DNA of 64,000 nt from Bombyx mori. Lineage: Eukaryota > Arthropoda > Insecta > Lepidoptera > Bombycidae. Positions 54,656 through 64,000 of the stretch are shown here, piece by piece. The notes under the pieces were generated by a model. That model made no database searches, was not told the DNA's origin, and worked only from the letters and a program-made list of their open reading frames with translations. The translations under genes and the position numbers were made by a program. The stretch spans positions 4,915,501-4,979,500 of the forward strand of contig NC_085121.1 of assembly GCF_030269925.1 (NCBI RefSeq), in the 5' to 3' direction. Every line of letters begins with the position of its first letter. Position 1 is the first letter of the stretch.

Positions 54656-55371
54656 TTATTATTATTTTTTTAAATTATGAATATGGAAAATTGATATATA
54701 AAAAGGAAAAGTATTAATTTATTTATCACCTTCTTCTCCTCGGTTACCGTTTGACTTCTCGTAGGCTAATTTTACGAATTGCTTGCGAGATGCATCGACC
54801 GTGAAATAATAATGCCATGTCAAAACCAGGGAGACGGGCTTCATTGTATGCCTATCTACCTAAGTGTTTTTCACACAAGAATGAAGGAATGCGAGCGTGT
54901 ATTCGAGTAGATTAACAACTTAAAAGCCGCCAGTGCAAAGGCAATTAAAGCTACACACAATTAAAGCTACACTACTCCACATGCACTTTTATGTTCATAT
55001 ATTCTTTCATAAGTTCTACGATGCCGCCGATAACTCCACCGATGCCGGTCCCAAGCCCGGATGCAAAAGGAGGAGGGTTAGTCTGGAGATGACAAAACCA
55101 ACTGTAAAAACGCCGAACATCGGGCGGCGGTTAAGTAACCCGACTCGAAGGCTTTTAGTGACCTTGAGGAATTAAATCCCCTCGAAAAGACTAACGTGGA
55201 AGGACTTGGGAACCCACCACGAACCTCTCCCAAGAAAACCTCATGATGTCGACAGATAATCCTGTCGACATAATTACGACCCTCAGCAGTGAGAAAACGA
55301 CGCGAGGAGGAAGTTCTACGAAGTTTTTGATGTTATAAAAGAGACGCTATTAATGCGTATAAATTCAGAGA
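54656..55371. other. AT-rich, then an unclassified GC-richer repeat-like block
   Basis: 55020-55330 (gatgccggtcccaagcccgg, acgccgaacatcgggcggcg, gacagataatcctgtcgaca) looks like LINE-derived sequence that I cannot place. The last part runs into the jockey remnant that follows. Confidence 0.35.
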
Positions 55372-55835
55372 TGTATTCGAACTACACGATCCACTAACAC
55401 TTTTATTAGACGCTTTCAGTTCCAACACTACGAACAGGCATAGGGACCATAGTAACCAAAATTGTCGAAGCGTTCGAAGTGAAGCATACCCAATTGCATG
55501 ACCCTCTTCGTTTCTTGCCAGATTTTTTTTATTGATGTTAAGTGGTTACTGGAGCCCATAGACATCTAGAACGTAAATGCGCCACCCACCTTGAGATCTA
55601 AGTTCTAAGGTTGCAATATAGTTACAACGGCTGCTCCACCCTTCAAACCGAAACTAATTACTGCTTCACGTCTGAAATAGACGGGGTGGTGGTACCTACC
55701 TGTGCGGACTCACAAGAGGTCCTACCTCCAGTAAAAAATATTCTTATTGGATCGCGATTCCGGTCCGTTGGCAGATACCTCCGTGAAGTAGCATCCCTTG
55801 AGCTGTTAGGTCTCCTTTGAAGGGGCTCGGGAAGT
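55372..55835 (+). mobile_element. jockey-family 3' end split by a SINE
   Basis: The coding tail (DPLTLLLDAFSSNT) near 55392-55430 and 3' UTR cgtttcttgccagattt, then the SINE at 55527-55735, then ggatcgcgattccggtccgt and cttgagctgttaggtctcct, the continuation of the same 3' UTR. Confidence 0.7.
55527..55735 (-). mobile_element. tRNA-headed SINE nested in a jockey remnant
   Basis: ttttttattgatgttaagtg to cctacctccagtaa. Younger than the LINE it sits in. Confidence 0.8.
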
Positions 55836-55883
55836 AAGATAAGCACACCCATGTGACATTATTGAGAGAATCAATCACATCTT

Positions 55884-56015
55884 TTATTTTATTACCCTTG
55901 TAAGCAGACCAGCATACGGCCCACCTGATGGTGAGTGGTTACCGTCGCTCATGGACTTCAGCAATACCAGGGCCACACCCAAACCGCAGCCTACCGTTCA
56001 GTACTCTCCACATCG
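55884..56015 (-). mobile_element. Bm1-type SINE
   Basis: tttattacccttgtaagcag, cggcccacctgatggtgagt, ggacttcagcaataccaggg and cagcctaccgttcagtactc. Confidence 0.75.
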
Positions 56016-56177
56016 TTTCATCGATTAATTAATTAATGTCTCGTACTTATACGCTGTTACGTCTATAAAATAATTTCATTCATAAATACGTAACGTAATA
56101 AAAACTAATTTTATTACGTTATATTCTTCAGTGCTAGTGTCTGTGAAAAATGGTCTCTGTGAGATATATTTACTCAC

Positions 56178-56271
56178 GCAACGAAGGGGCGAGGTCTCTT
56201 CCGCAGCAGCCAGTCGCCCCACATCCGCTAGCTTTATCTCCGGTACATCGTTTGACACATATAGTGGATAG
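56178..56271 (-). CDS. candidate exon, unknown protein
   Basis: A GC-richer 94-nt minus-strand segment with a moderate acceptor (cagtattttattaaag) and a consensus donor (gtgagtaaat). After one leading base it reads YPLYVSNDVPEIKLADVGRL and AAAEETSPLRC. Protein-like composition in AT-rich surroundings, but no family is recognised. Confidence 0.35.
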
Positions 56272-57971
56272 CTTTAATAAAATACTGTCTTGTTTGTTGT
56301 CTCTCAACTTTTTATAAATGTATATAAATCAATAAGTTAAGTCTAAAACGAAAACTAATCGTTATTTATAAATTACTTAGAACAACTGAAGCCCGGATCT
56401 TATTTTATGAAATAGCATTACGTAATACTTAAAATTTTATTCTCTTTTACAATGATTCTTAATATTTTGGAACGCCGCTTATGCTTTCAGCACAGAGGCG
56501 CCGCAAATCGCGTTTAGTAAAAATAAGGACCTTATACTATAGACAAATTTCGCGTAAGTTACCTCTCGATCAAATTATGATGGCGTAAACTACCATTTTT
56601 ATCTTTATGGCCCCTACTTATATAACACGCGATATTTATTTCACACTGATACGGCGGTATCCCACTACTGCTCCTGGGAGTATTCTGGTGGTTTGTCTTT
56701 TAGGTAATAATGTTTCAATGAAACAAGATGACGCTATAGCTATAGAGTAACATTTTTATTTAATTCGGTATTATGTATTTAACAGTTCCAGTAAGACTAT
56801 TACTAACAACTTTCTTGAAGATATTTTGCTTTTCATATAGTATATGAAGCTCTCTTGACCCTTCGTTATATTTAAATAGCTCGTGTATTAACTTCGAGTA
56901 TAGACGTAATACTATGTTCATTCTCTAATCACAAAAACTGCTCTCTGGCTTTGTATATTGAAAAAGACAATTGCTTTTATAAAAAAGAAATATTTCTAAT
57001 TTTAAAAACTGTTTGTTTCAATAAACAATATGTTATTATATATATTTTGTCATGGATACCTTATATTGATGCACAATCATTAGTTAGACATTCTTCAGAC
57101 ACTATACAGTTTGGTTCAACTGGAATGATTGAAATGCCACCAAAAATTCTCGAATTACTGATAATGAACAGCAAATATCGCGCTCTTCTATTTGTAATTG
57201 AGTGTAATTTTATTTGAATACAATAAGGACAATAGCAATTTATTATTACTACTTTATCCATCCGCATAGGGCTACGCGATAACTTTAAAAGCATAATTCG
57301 TTATTGTGTAAAATATCGAGCCCCTGAAACGGTCCTCCAAATGTATCTTAACATATCGAATTGGTAGATAGCTATTTTTTATGTAAGCAAATCAATTTGT
57401 CCAAATGGAAAAGGCCTTAAATCTGTTTAGAAATACTGTTTCATCTTGTCTTTTACGCCTAAATAAAATAAACAGTATTGTTTAAAAAAATACATTTCGG
57501 CGTAACAATACGAACACATTCCTAGACAACTTATTTAAATAAACCCCAGTGTGGGTACGAAATGTTTATACGGAGCAATTTCATTAGGAGTCGTGCAGAT
57601 TACAATTCTCGGTCGTAACAGAGAATCTAGCAGAACCAAATCTTCTTAATGTAAATGTATAACGTGTTTCTTTCAAACTTGTACACGTACATTATTCACA
57701 ACTATCACACAAACTAAGTGACAATGGTTTCGCAGGTGTCAGTGATGTATTATCCAGAGACATTTCGAGCTATATACGCAGAATAAACAATGAAATTACA
57801 TAATATTAAGATGTTTGATAAATGACGTAGTTTTCGTTTATTTGTGTTACACAATAGGTAATTTCGTTTCGAACAGAAGGATACAGCTGTCTCATTCAAA
57901 GACTAGTTTCATGAGATCGTTAATATTAACTCAGTCAAGTTATACCATTAACAGTTTCTGTTCCATATGTT
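56272..57971. other. AT-rich, no confident feature
   Basis: Overlapping frames on both strands at 56951-57294 look somewhat protein-like (for example PNCIVSEECLTNDCASI on minus) but lack splice sites that keep the frame. Confidence 0.3.
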
Positions 57972-58086
57972 CGTAGGCAGCTCTGGCTCTGCCCCTGGCA
58001 TTGCTGAAGTCAATGGGCGACGGTAAACACCATCAGGTGGGCCGTATGGGTCGTCTGCCTACAAGGGCAATAGAAAAATAAAAAAA
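57972..58086 (+). mobile_element. Bm1-type SINE
   Basis: gtaggcagctctggctctgc, attgctgaagtcaatgggcg and cgtctgcctacaagggcaat, with an A-rich tail. Confidence 0.75.
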
Positions 58087-58636
58087 TGTCCTTTGGCCTG
58101 GTAGAACAAAATCTTCCATTAGATTCTATCCATAGTCTTTGACTTCCAGTTGCTGAAGTCTATCATATCAGTTATTTTATCTACGCCAAGCAAATGCCTG
58201 ATTTTGGGACGTCTACGGTTTTATTTGTGTGTGTTATTGCGTATATGTATATTATTATGTAAAATTATTTTACTGTGCCCACTCATCTCTGAATGATTTG
58301 ATAAAAATAATATTATCTATGCCAGTATTATGATAATGCTGCAATGATACAACAAAATTTATGTTCCTGATTCAGCGGCAAAATAAAATTAATTATCTGA
58401 GTGCGGCCATATAACCGGTTCGGTATCCTTCCAACGACAATAAAAAGGCAATTCAACGGATCCTTCAGGGCGAGGCGTAATCCATCTAGCTCAGCCGTTA
58501 AGCTCGAAGCAATCAATTAGACGGCATATTTTTAAACTAAAAAACATTAATCACTTGTGGTACTTAAATTTGGGTTGTCTAAATTTTTGCATTATTTGAC
58601 GAATAACGTTGGCCTCGTTTTGTTAAATAACTCTTT
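58087..58636. other. AT-rich, no confident feature
   Basis: Two minus-strand frames at 58383-58500 look protein-like (e.g. SVELPFYCRWKDTEPVIW) but one carries a stop and neither has good splice sites. Confidence 0.3.
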
Positions 58637-58975
58637 TTGTTACCGAAACCCACAGAGACCTCAATACGAATACCACAACCCACCTTGAGACACGGGTTCT
58701 AAAATATTATTATGGCTATCCGTTATCTTCAAAACGAAACGCATGACTGCTTCGCATGGAATTAACGGGCACGGTGGCGGTATCTAATTCCTGGTAATAA
58801 TGCATTTAAAAATTTATTACCTGATATTAATCCTCCATCGTCGAAGTCATTCGTGAACACGTGTTAATATTTCCTGAAAACAAATTGTATCCGCCTGCGG
58901 GATTTGAACAATGCCATAGTGGCATCTCAATAAGACTACAGCGAGCGCGCTATCCATTAGGCTATAACGACTACA
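58637..58975 (-). mobile_element. old variant of the tRNA-headed SINE
   Basis: Follows the family order (caacccaccttgagacacgg, cttcaaaacgaaacgcatga, catcgtcgaagtcattcgtg) into a tRNA-like head: on the minus strand cgttatagcctaatggatag and a decayed B box. Strongly diverged, so probably an older subfamily. Confidence 0.6.
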
Positions 58976-59155
58976 AGAAGAAAGTCTTGAAAACAAAAGA
59001 ACCTGTGGAAAATCAGATAACTGATCTGAAATTTAAGATTGAAGCTCGGCAATTTAGATTGAATAAATACCGTTTCTTTTTTTTTCAAACAGAATTATAA
59101 TAGAACACATGATTAGTTACAATTTTGATTGGTGACATAACGGCCTTGAATGACA

Positions 59156-59691
59156 CTAAAAGTCATTTTTAGAAACTAGTAGACAGACGAGATGTTGTGC
59201 TTCCGCAAAAGCAATTCCATTCGCCGCTGCACACCGCAAGACATCATAGCAATCGGTGGTGCTATCTCCTCGGAAAACCTCATATAATCCAACTGGACAT
59301 ATGTCGTGGTGGTTTCTGCAAGATTTGAAGAATTGAACTCTATTGACTACACCAATACTTAACATTTTTATTATTATGTTGCTTATTTTTCGAGAAATCT
59401 CTTATTATGAAATCTGCCTAAAATCAACTAATTAAATGTTCTCTAAGCAGGTTTCATATTTTTATTTCACTACCAGTATCTACCGCATTCTATTTATAGT
59501 AATGCGTAATGTTAATTTTCACAAAAAAAATCCGTGAATTTTCTCATGAATTTCACTAAACTCACATACGTCAAACTCTTTATCACATTAGTGTTTGTAA
59601 TTTGACAGGAGGGACATTTGGAGGGATAGACTTGACTCGATAAAAACAACAAAAAATATGTTACGCTAACTAAAAAAGTAACGGATTCCAT
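59156..59691 (-). CDS. predicted two-exon gene for a small secreted cysteine-rich protein
   Basis: Minus strand. Exon 1 is 59691-59570: ATG, a short start, then a hydrophobic run and a likely cleavage region (MESVTFLVSVTYFLLFLSSQ), then VYPSKCPSC and on to VIKSL plus two bases. The donor is gtatgtgag. Exon 2 is 59315-59156, after a strong acceptor (ttcaattcttcaaatcttgcag). Its first base completes the split codon (Thr), then it reads NHHDICPVGLYEVFRGDSTT, DCYDVLRCAAANGIAFAEAQ and HLVCLLVSKNDF before TAG. The 254-nt intron keeps the frame only with this donor; the alternative gtgagt 4 bases downstream breaks it. Product about 93 residues with six mature cysteines spaced C-x2-C-x17-C-x15-C-x5-C-x15-C. 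The last four spacings and the NG-x-AF pattern recall chitin-binding type-2 (peritrophin) domains, but the last two cysteines of such a domain are missing, so a new small-peptide family or a decayed gene remain possible. A SINE ends only ~50 bp upstream of the ATG. Confidence 0.5.
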
Positions 59692-59743
59692 CAGACTTGT
59701 AAGCAAGATGAAAAGTGATTCAAAAACATCAACTAAAAGCTTA

Positions 59744-59945
59744 GTAGTAGTAGGGCCTCTTGTAAGCCCGCACCATCCAGCCTATTTTTGCTGTAAAGCC
59801 GTTATACTATAAAAGTGAGACTTAAATAGAACTCATGTTTCAAGACGTGTGGCGATATTTAAGTTGTTCATGTCTATGGGCTCCGGTAGCTACTTAGCAC
59901 CATATGGGCCGTGAGATGGTCCACCCATATAAACAATAACAAAAA
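59744..59945 (+). mobile_element. diverged SINE, 5'-truncated, next to the small gene
   Basis: gtagtagggcctcttgtaag, gggctccggtagctacttag and atataaacaataacaaaaat. It lies in the opposite orientation just upstream of the predicted gene at 59156-59691, where its promoter would be. Confidence 0.65.
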
Positions 59946-60799
59946 TAAACCGTAAAATAAGATAAATCAAATGTGAAGTCAGATGTAAAGCAGTGTTACA
60001 GAGGAATGTGAAAAATTTAATAACCTGAAAATCTGAGTATTATGGACAGATCATGGAACAACAAAAAGCTTAGGCTGCTCAGCTTTAAGCAAAAAAGGGA
60101 CGACGTGTACCACAATGTTCAAGGATTTTACTGAAATTTTTTGGATACATAATTTTTTTCAATCGTAAAAATCATTTCCTTTCGTAAAAATGTAAGTGAA
60201 AGTTTTGGTTCATAATCACATGACAAACAAATCCATGATTTGTTGTTACTGTCCTTGTTTTCCTGCGTAATATATGTATTTATGGCATGCGTACAAGTGG
60301 TAGGAAAGAAAAGTCGTCAAAACAATTTATTTATCATCAGATTATGTTTGTGAATAAACAGAGGCCTTTGTGTACGTACCATAACATGTGATTAAGCATC
60401 TAAGTTATTCCTAATCAAGTCAATTTCATCAAACCTCAACTGTTGTGAACAAAAAACGTAACTTGTCGTATTTCTTCAAGAGACAAATAACAGATATCTA
60501 ACTTAATAGTATTTAGAAGTTAGTTAAGCAAGTATAAAAGTAACTTTTAGTATACTCCACAATAGATGTGCTCCGCCTCTAAATCTTAAAAAGCGAATTT
60601 TTTGGATTCTATTATAAAAATAACTCATAAAACATGAATATAAAAATTACGTAGCCATTGCGCTCCCGTAGCCTTTTGATGTATAATTTCCGCGGGAATG
60701 TTATCATTATAATAATTTTTAGTATTTCAGTTTTTGTTGTATAAATGACAATTTAAGAGCATACGCTAGTAACGGACGATCTCGTTCTTTAGACTATAA
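59946..60799. other. AT-rich, no feature seen
   Basis: No supported feature. Confidence 0.4.
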
Positions 60800-61009
60800 T
60801 CTATACTAATATTATAAAGAGGAAAGATTTGTTTGTTTGTTTGTTTCGAATAGGCTCCGAAACTACTGGACAGATTTGAAAAATTCTTTTTCCATTAGAA
60901 GCCGACATTGTCCCTGATGAACATAGGCTACTTTTTTAATTTTTTTTTTTTTTTTTTTTTTTCATATGTGTTTTAATGTTTCCGAAGCGAAGCGAGGGCG
61001 GGTCGCTAG
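60800..61009 (+). mobile_element. Helitron-like element
   Basis: Begins TCtatactaatattataaag after an A and contains gtttgtttgtttgttt and ccgaaactactggacagatt. It has a T-run at 60941-60962 and ends gaagcgaagcgagggcgggt then cgCTAG before T. The classic short lepidopteran form. Confidence 0.75.
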
Positions 61010-61145
61010 TTGTTGATAAAGATATAAGTGCACATAGAAATCTAAAATTATCGTTCAGCGATTAACCGATCAGTATCTTCTAGTGTAGTCGTTGCTGTGG
61101 ATCCTAGTAACAAAGAAGTTACAGAGGTAGAAAAGAGTGGCACAC

Positions 61146-61270
61146 ATCTGATGGGGAATAGTTTCCGCCGGTTATAGACGTCAGCAATAACAAGGGCATA
61201 GTCAATGCGCTGCCTACCGCTAAACAATACGCTCCTGAAGCTTTGCTTGAAGTAAAACATGTCATATCGC
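61146..61270 (-). mobile_element. diverged Bm1-type SINE
   Basis: gacgtcagcaataacaaggg, gcgctgcctaccgctaaaca and tgcttgaagtaaaacatgtc on the reverse of the Bm1 order. An old copy. Confidence 0.6.
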
Positions 61271-61411
61271 TCAAAAAGCACCGTTGACGGGAGATAATTC
61301 TAGAGCCAGATAGAAAATATCTATTTAATTGTTTCTCGATTGTTGCCGAAGAACTAATGTATCGACGTCGTATGGTATGCTTTTGAATAAAATTGACGAG
61401 GCCAGAGAGTC

Positions 61412-62036
61412 AATCATCTCGTAAAAGGAGGCGGTGGAGCGAGAGAGGGAGAGGTGTTCCTTTTCTGCACTAATTCGCCGCCATAGAATCGAGGGCCCGA
61501 GGAAGTATTTCGCCTAGCTCCGACCCTTGTAGAAGACAGCTTTCCCGCGGTGAAGGTCGACTGTCGACCGCAAGGGGTTGAAGCCGTGCGCCGCGCTATT
61601 ATCAACTTAGCGCTCGTCGCCGGTTTGAAGAGCTACCAGTTGGCAGTGTATCATTTCAACCAAACAGACTGGTTCTGATTCTGCAGGGTATTTTGAAACA
61701 CCAGCGGTTTCGCCTGGGCGGCACAATTAGCCATGTGCCGATATGGCCGACGTAAAGTCATCCATTCGCCACGACAAATCCGCCGACCATGGGCCTAGAA
61801 CAGAACTGCGCATTAAGTTGCAGTATTGACCGCCGAGCTCTGTCTCGGGTAGAGATTAGATGCTTTACTGACAGTTGTTACTGATACTGTTGGCTAAGCT
61901 TTGTAGCGCATTCAGTTGTCAGATACTGTATGTTGTTTCGCTAGCTATAAAACTGGCAGTCCTACATACCCCACTTACCCCCTCGACACCAAGACTTCAA
62001 TAGGGGTTCGGCCCCCGGCCCAAAAAATAGCCTACA
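61412..62036 (+). mobile_element. R1-clade LINE 3' end
   Basis: Begins in the last codons (atctcgtaaaaggaggcggt, gagcgagagagggagagg), as in the copy at 30470. The 3' UTR follows, to aggggttcggcccccggccc and an A-run. Only the extreme C terminus remains of the coding part. Confidence 0.65.
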
Positions 62037-62756
62037 TAAGACAAAGCTTTTTTGTTAATAAGCTCACTATCAATTCCACAAACAAAGAAATGTAAAAACC
62101 ACATATATTGATATTAACTTTCGAATTCAAATCCCACTACTACTACACTACTAACGAAATAAAAACATGAGAGTTGAATTTTAAAAAAAACGGTTTTTGG
62201 GCAGGTATCCGCGGGGGTTCCGCCTCGTTTTCCCGGTAATGGGAAAAGACAAGGCAAATTTGTTTAATGGCTCTACATACAACTTTACGACTTTATTTTT
62301 AATTAATTTTGAACAAAAACAATTTACATTAACTGACTGCATGCAGATAAGAGCAAACCAACAAAATTAGACTAAGTTAACCAGAGAAATGCATTAGAGT
62401 TTTCCTCCACTAAGACTTGAATGAATTGGGAATTGGTCCGTAGTAACACAGCCTCAACTCGAAGTTCCATAATAATATGCAGTTTTAATGAAACTAATTC
62501 AAACTTTATTCATCTATTCACCGTAATTGCACTTGTCTGCGCTTTGTTCTCATAGATACAACAGCACATAGCACTCAACTAATGTGATTTCACTTCAAAC
62601 TATTTTTAACTTTTCTCTAGAGTAAAATGTATTGTCATTTAAAGTAACTAATAGTTTATTGTCCATTTTAAAGCAGTATAGTTAACAAAAATCTTACTTT
62701 TCATTTTAAGTAACAAAATAAATAACAATTACATTAATCCACGGTGTTTCCCGAGC
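62037..62756. other. AT-rich, no feature seen
   Basis: No supported feature. Confidence 0.4.
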
Positions 62757-62933
62757 GCTATGACATGTCCTTCTTCAAACGAGGCTTGTGGAGAGTATTA
62801 AACGGTAGCAGCAGCTTGGCTCTGCCCCTGGCATTGCTGAAGTCCATGGGCGACGGTAACCACTCACCATCAGGTGGGCCGTATGCTCGTCTGCCTACAA
62901 AGGCAATAAAATATAAATAAATAAAAAAAACAA
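62757..62933 (+). mobile_element. Bm1-type SINE, well preserved
   Basis: gctatgacatgtccttcttc, ggctctgcccctggcattgc, accatcaggtgggccgtatg and gcctacaaaggcaataaaat, with an A-rich tail. Confidence 0.85.
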
Positions 62934-63087
62934 CTTGATATTTAAAAATTGAGGTTTCAATTGTATTGGAATCGACAGTTATTTAATTTTATCCCTTGAT
63001 TTTGTCATTGCAAGCTTTCTTAGAAAGATTTAATTAGAGATAGTTTAGTTAGCATTAGACGTATTTATAATTTATGTTATTTTATTA

Positions 63088-63262
63088 TACCTGTTTCTAT
63101 TGTGAAACAGTTATATGTTCCGGTTTGAAGTGTGAGATAGCCGTTACAATAGAAACTTGACCTCTTATAATATAGATCTATGGGCTCAGGTAAACTCTTA
63201 ACGCCGAGTGAGCGATGAGCTGTTCTATCTATGCTATAAAAGCAAACAATAAAACATTCCTT
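63088..63262 (+). mobile_element. diverged SINE copy
   Basis: ctgtttctattgtgaaacag, ccggtttgaagtgtgagata, atgggctcaggtaaactctt and agcaaacaataaaa follow the family order. Confidence 0.6.
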
Positions 63263-63626
63263 TATTTCCTTTAACAAAAGTTTCATACTAAACAGAAACA
63301 GAACAGTTAGGTGGCGGTGATTTAATTCTAAATACAAATAAATACGAACGTTCCGTCAACACGCCGTGGAAACTGCATCGCAGGCTATACAAACGAACCG
63401 AAGTACCTTATTCGATTTCCTTATTTGTATAGTTCAGTCTTTTTAACGTTTGCTACAAAAACTTCAACAAAACCTAAATACGTTTCTCGGAATTCAGTTT
63501 ACAAATCAAACACTAACTAATGCTGTGCTCAGCACTCAATTCTGGTACAACCTCAATTAATCCGTCACTTCTTTAATCTTATTTTATCTTATACGTGATA
63601 TTTAATCGCAGCAGTTAATCAGTGTA
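63263..63626. other. AT-rich, no feature seen
   Basis: No supported feature. Confidence 0.4.
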
Positions 63627-64000
63627 ATTACGCCTATCTACCACTTCGATAAAGCGGCACGACATGAGAATCCTCTCATCGTAGCCGCCGGAAACTACAA
63701 AGCCGATCCTGCGGAACAAATGGTAAACAGTTGACGTCGCTCACAACACGTCATTTCGGATCCTCCCGATACACTAACGGTGCTTTTAGATACCACAAGT
63801 ACCAGTCATCGTTCTCGTCGAACCCGTCGCTTGCGACGAAGGACTCGGCGAGTAAATTAATCCACAGATACAGCCCACTAGGTTTCCCGCCGGATCTTCT
63901 CAGTGGGTCTCGTTTCCGATCCGGTGGTAGATTCTGCGAAGCACGGCTCTTGCTAAGGTTCGTGTTAGCAACATCGTCAGGTTTGAGCCCCGTGAGCTCA
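63627..64000 (+). mobile_element. jockey-family LINE 3' end, cut by window end
   Basis: Coding scraps YHFDKAARHENPLIVAAGNY and DPPDTLTVLLDTTSTSHRSR match RYFDKAMRHDNRLIVAA and the C terminus of the element at 1850-3752, with a frame break and a stop. The 3' UTR begins near 63870 (cccgccggatcttctcagtg) and continues past the window. Confidence 0.75.

Noticed and set aside
57061..57294. Cysteine-containing minus frame ending PNCIVSEECLTNDCASI
   Set aside because: Resembles cysteine-rich modules, but the only nearby donor lies after the in-frame stop, so no consistent exon can be built.
58383..58500. Minus-strand peptide SVELPFYCRWKDTEPVIW
   Set aside because: An in-frame stop precedes it and the alternative frame is equally open; no acceptor was convincing.

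Overview
This window looks like lepidopteran nuclear DNA, most likely from a silkworm (Bombyx mori or a close relative). The call rests on many dispersed copies of two SINE families I associate with Bombyx (a Bm1-type repeat and a tRNA-headed repeat), R1-clade and jockey-clade non-LTR retrotransposons, a maT-type mariner, short Helitron-like elements and LTR-retrotransposon remnants in an AT-rich background. There is no bacterial-style gene organisation, no rRNA gene, no convincing functional tRNA gene and no CRISPR array. Family names come from memory of motifs; no database search was possible.

Layout. 0-10 kb: SINE copies, a Bm1 copy with a clean 19-bp target duplication, a jockey-clade LINE with a 538-codon reverse-transcriptase frame (about 1850-3752) and a Helitron-like element. 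10-20 kb: a candidate host exon, a solo LTR (12123-12506), a perfect 16-bp hairpin (13829-13867), an internally deleted mariner with both terminal repeats (15466-16311) and a decayed pogo/Tigger-like relic. 20-35 kb: a foldback repeat, a tRNA-headed SINE, candidate exons (21652-21716 minus, 27839-27979 plus), an RTE-clade relic, two R1-clade LINE ends head to head (28.7-30.8 kb), a Helitron with a textbook 3' hairpin, and an R1-clade LINE inserted into a SINE (33.3-35.0 kb). 35-52 kb: more SINEs, a 1.4-kb DNA transposon with 31-bp terminal inverted repeats that itself carries a jockey-clade insertion (40642-42049), a second solo LTR (50281-50663) and two R1-clade insertions with target duplications. 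52-64 kb: SINEs, a third foldback copy, candidate exons, a probable small gene at 59156-59691 (minus), a Helitron and LINE ends.

Genes. Most long reading frames are transposon remains. The best host-gene candidate is a two-exon minus-strand gene at 59156-59691: a signal peptide, a phase-matched 254-nt intron and a predicted 93-residue secreted protein with six mature cysteines. Other exon candidates are weaker and are scored low. Much of the window could be intron or intergenic DNA of larger genes whose exons are mostly outside it. The elements do not form a pathway; what links them is insertion history, including several nested insertions that can be ordered in time.
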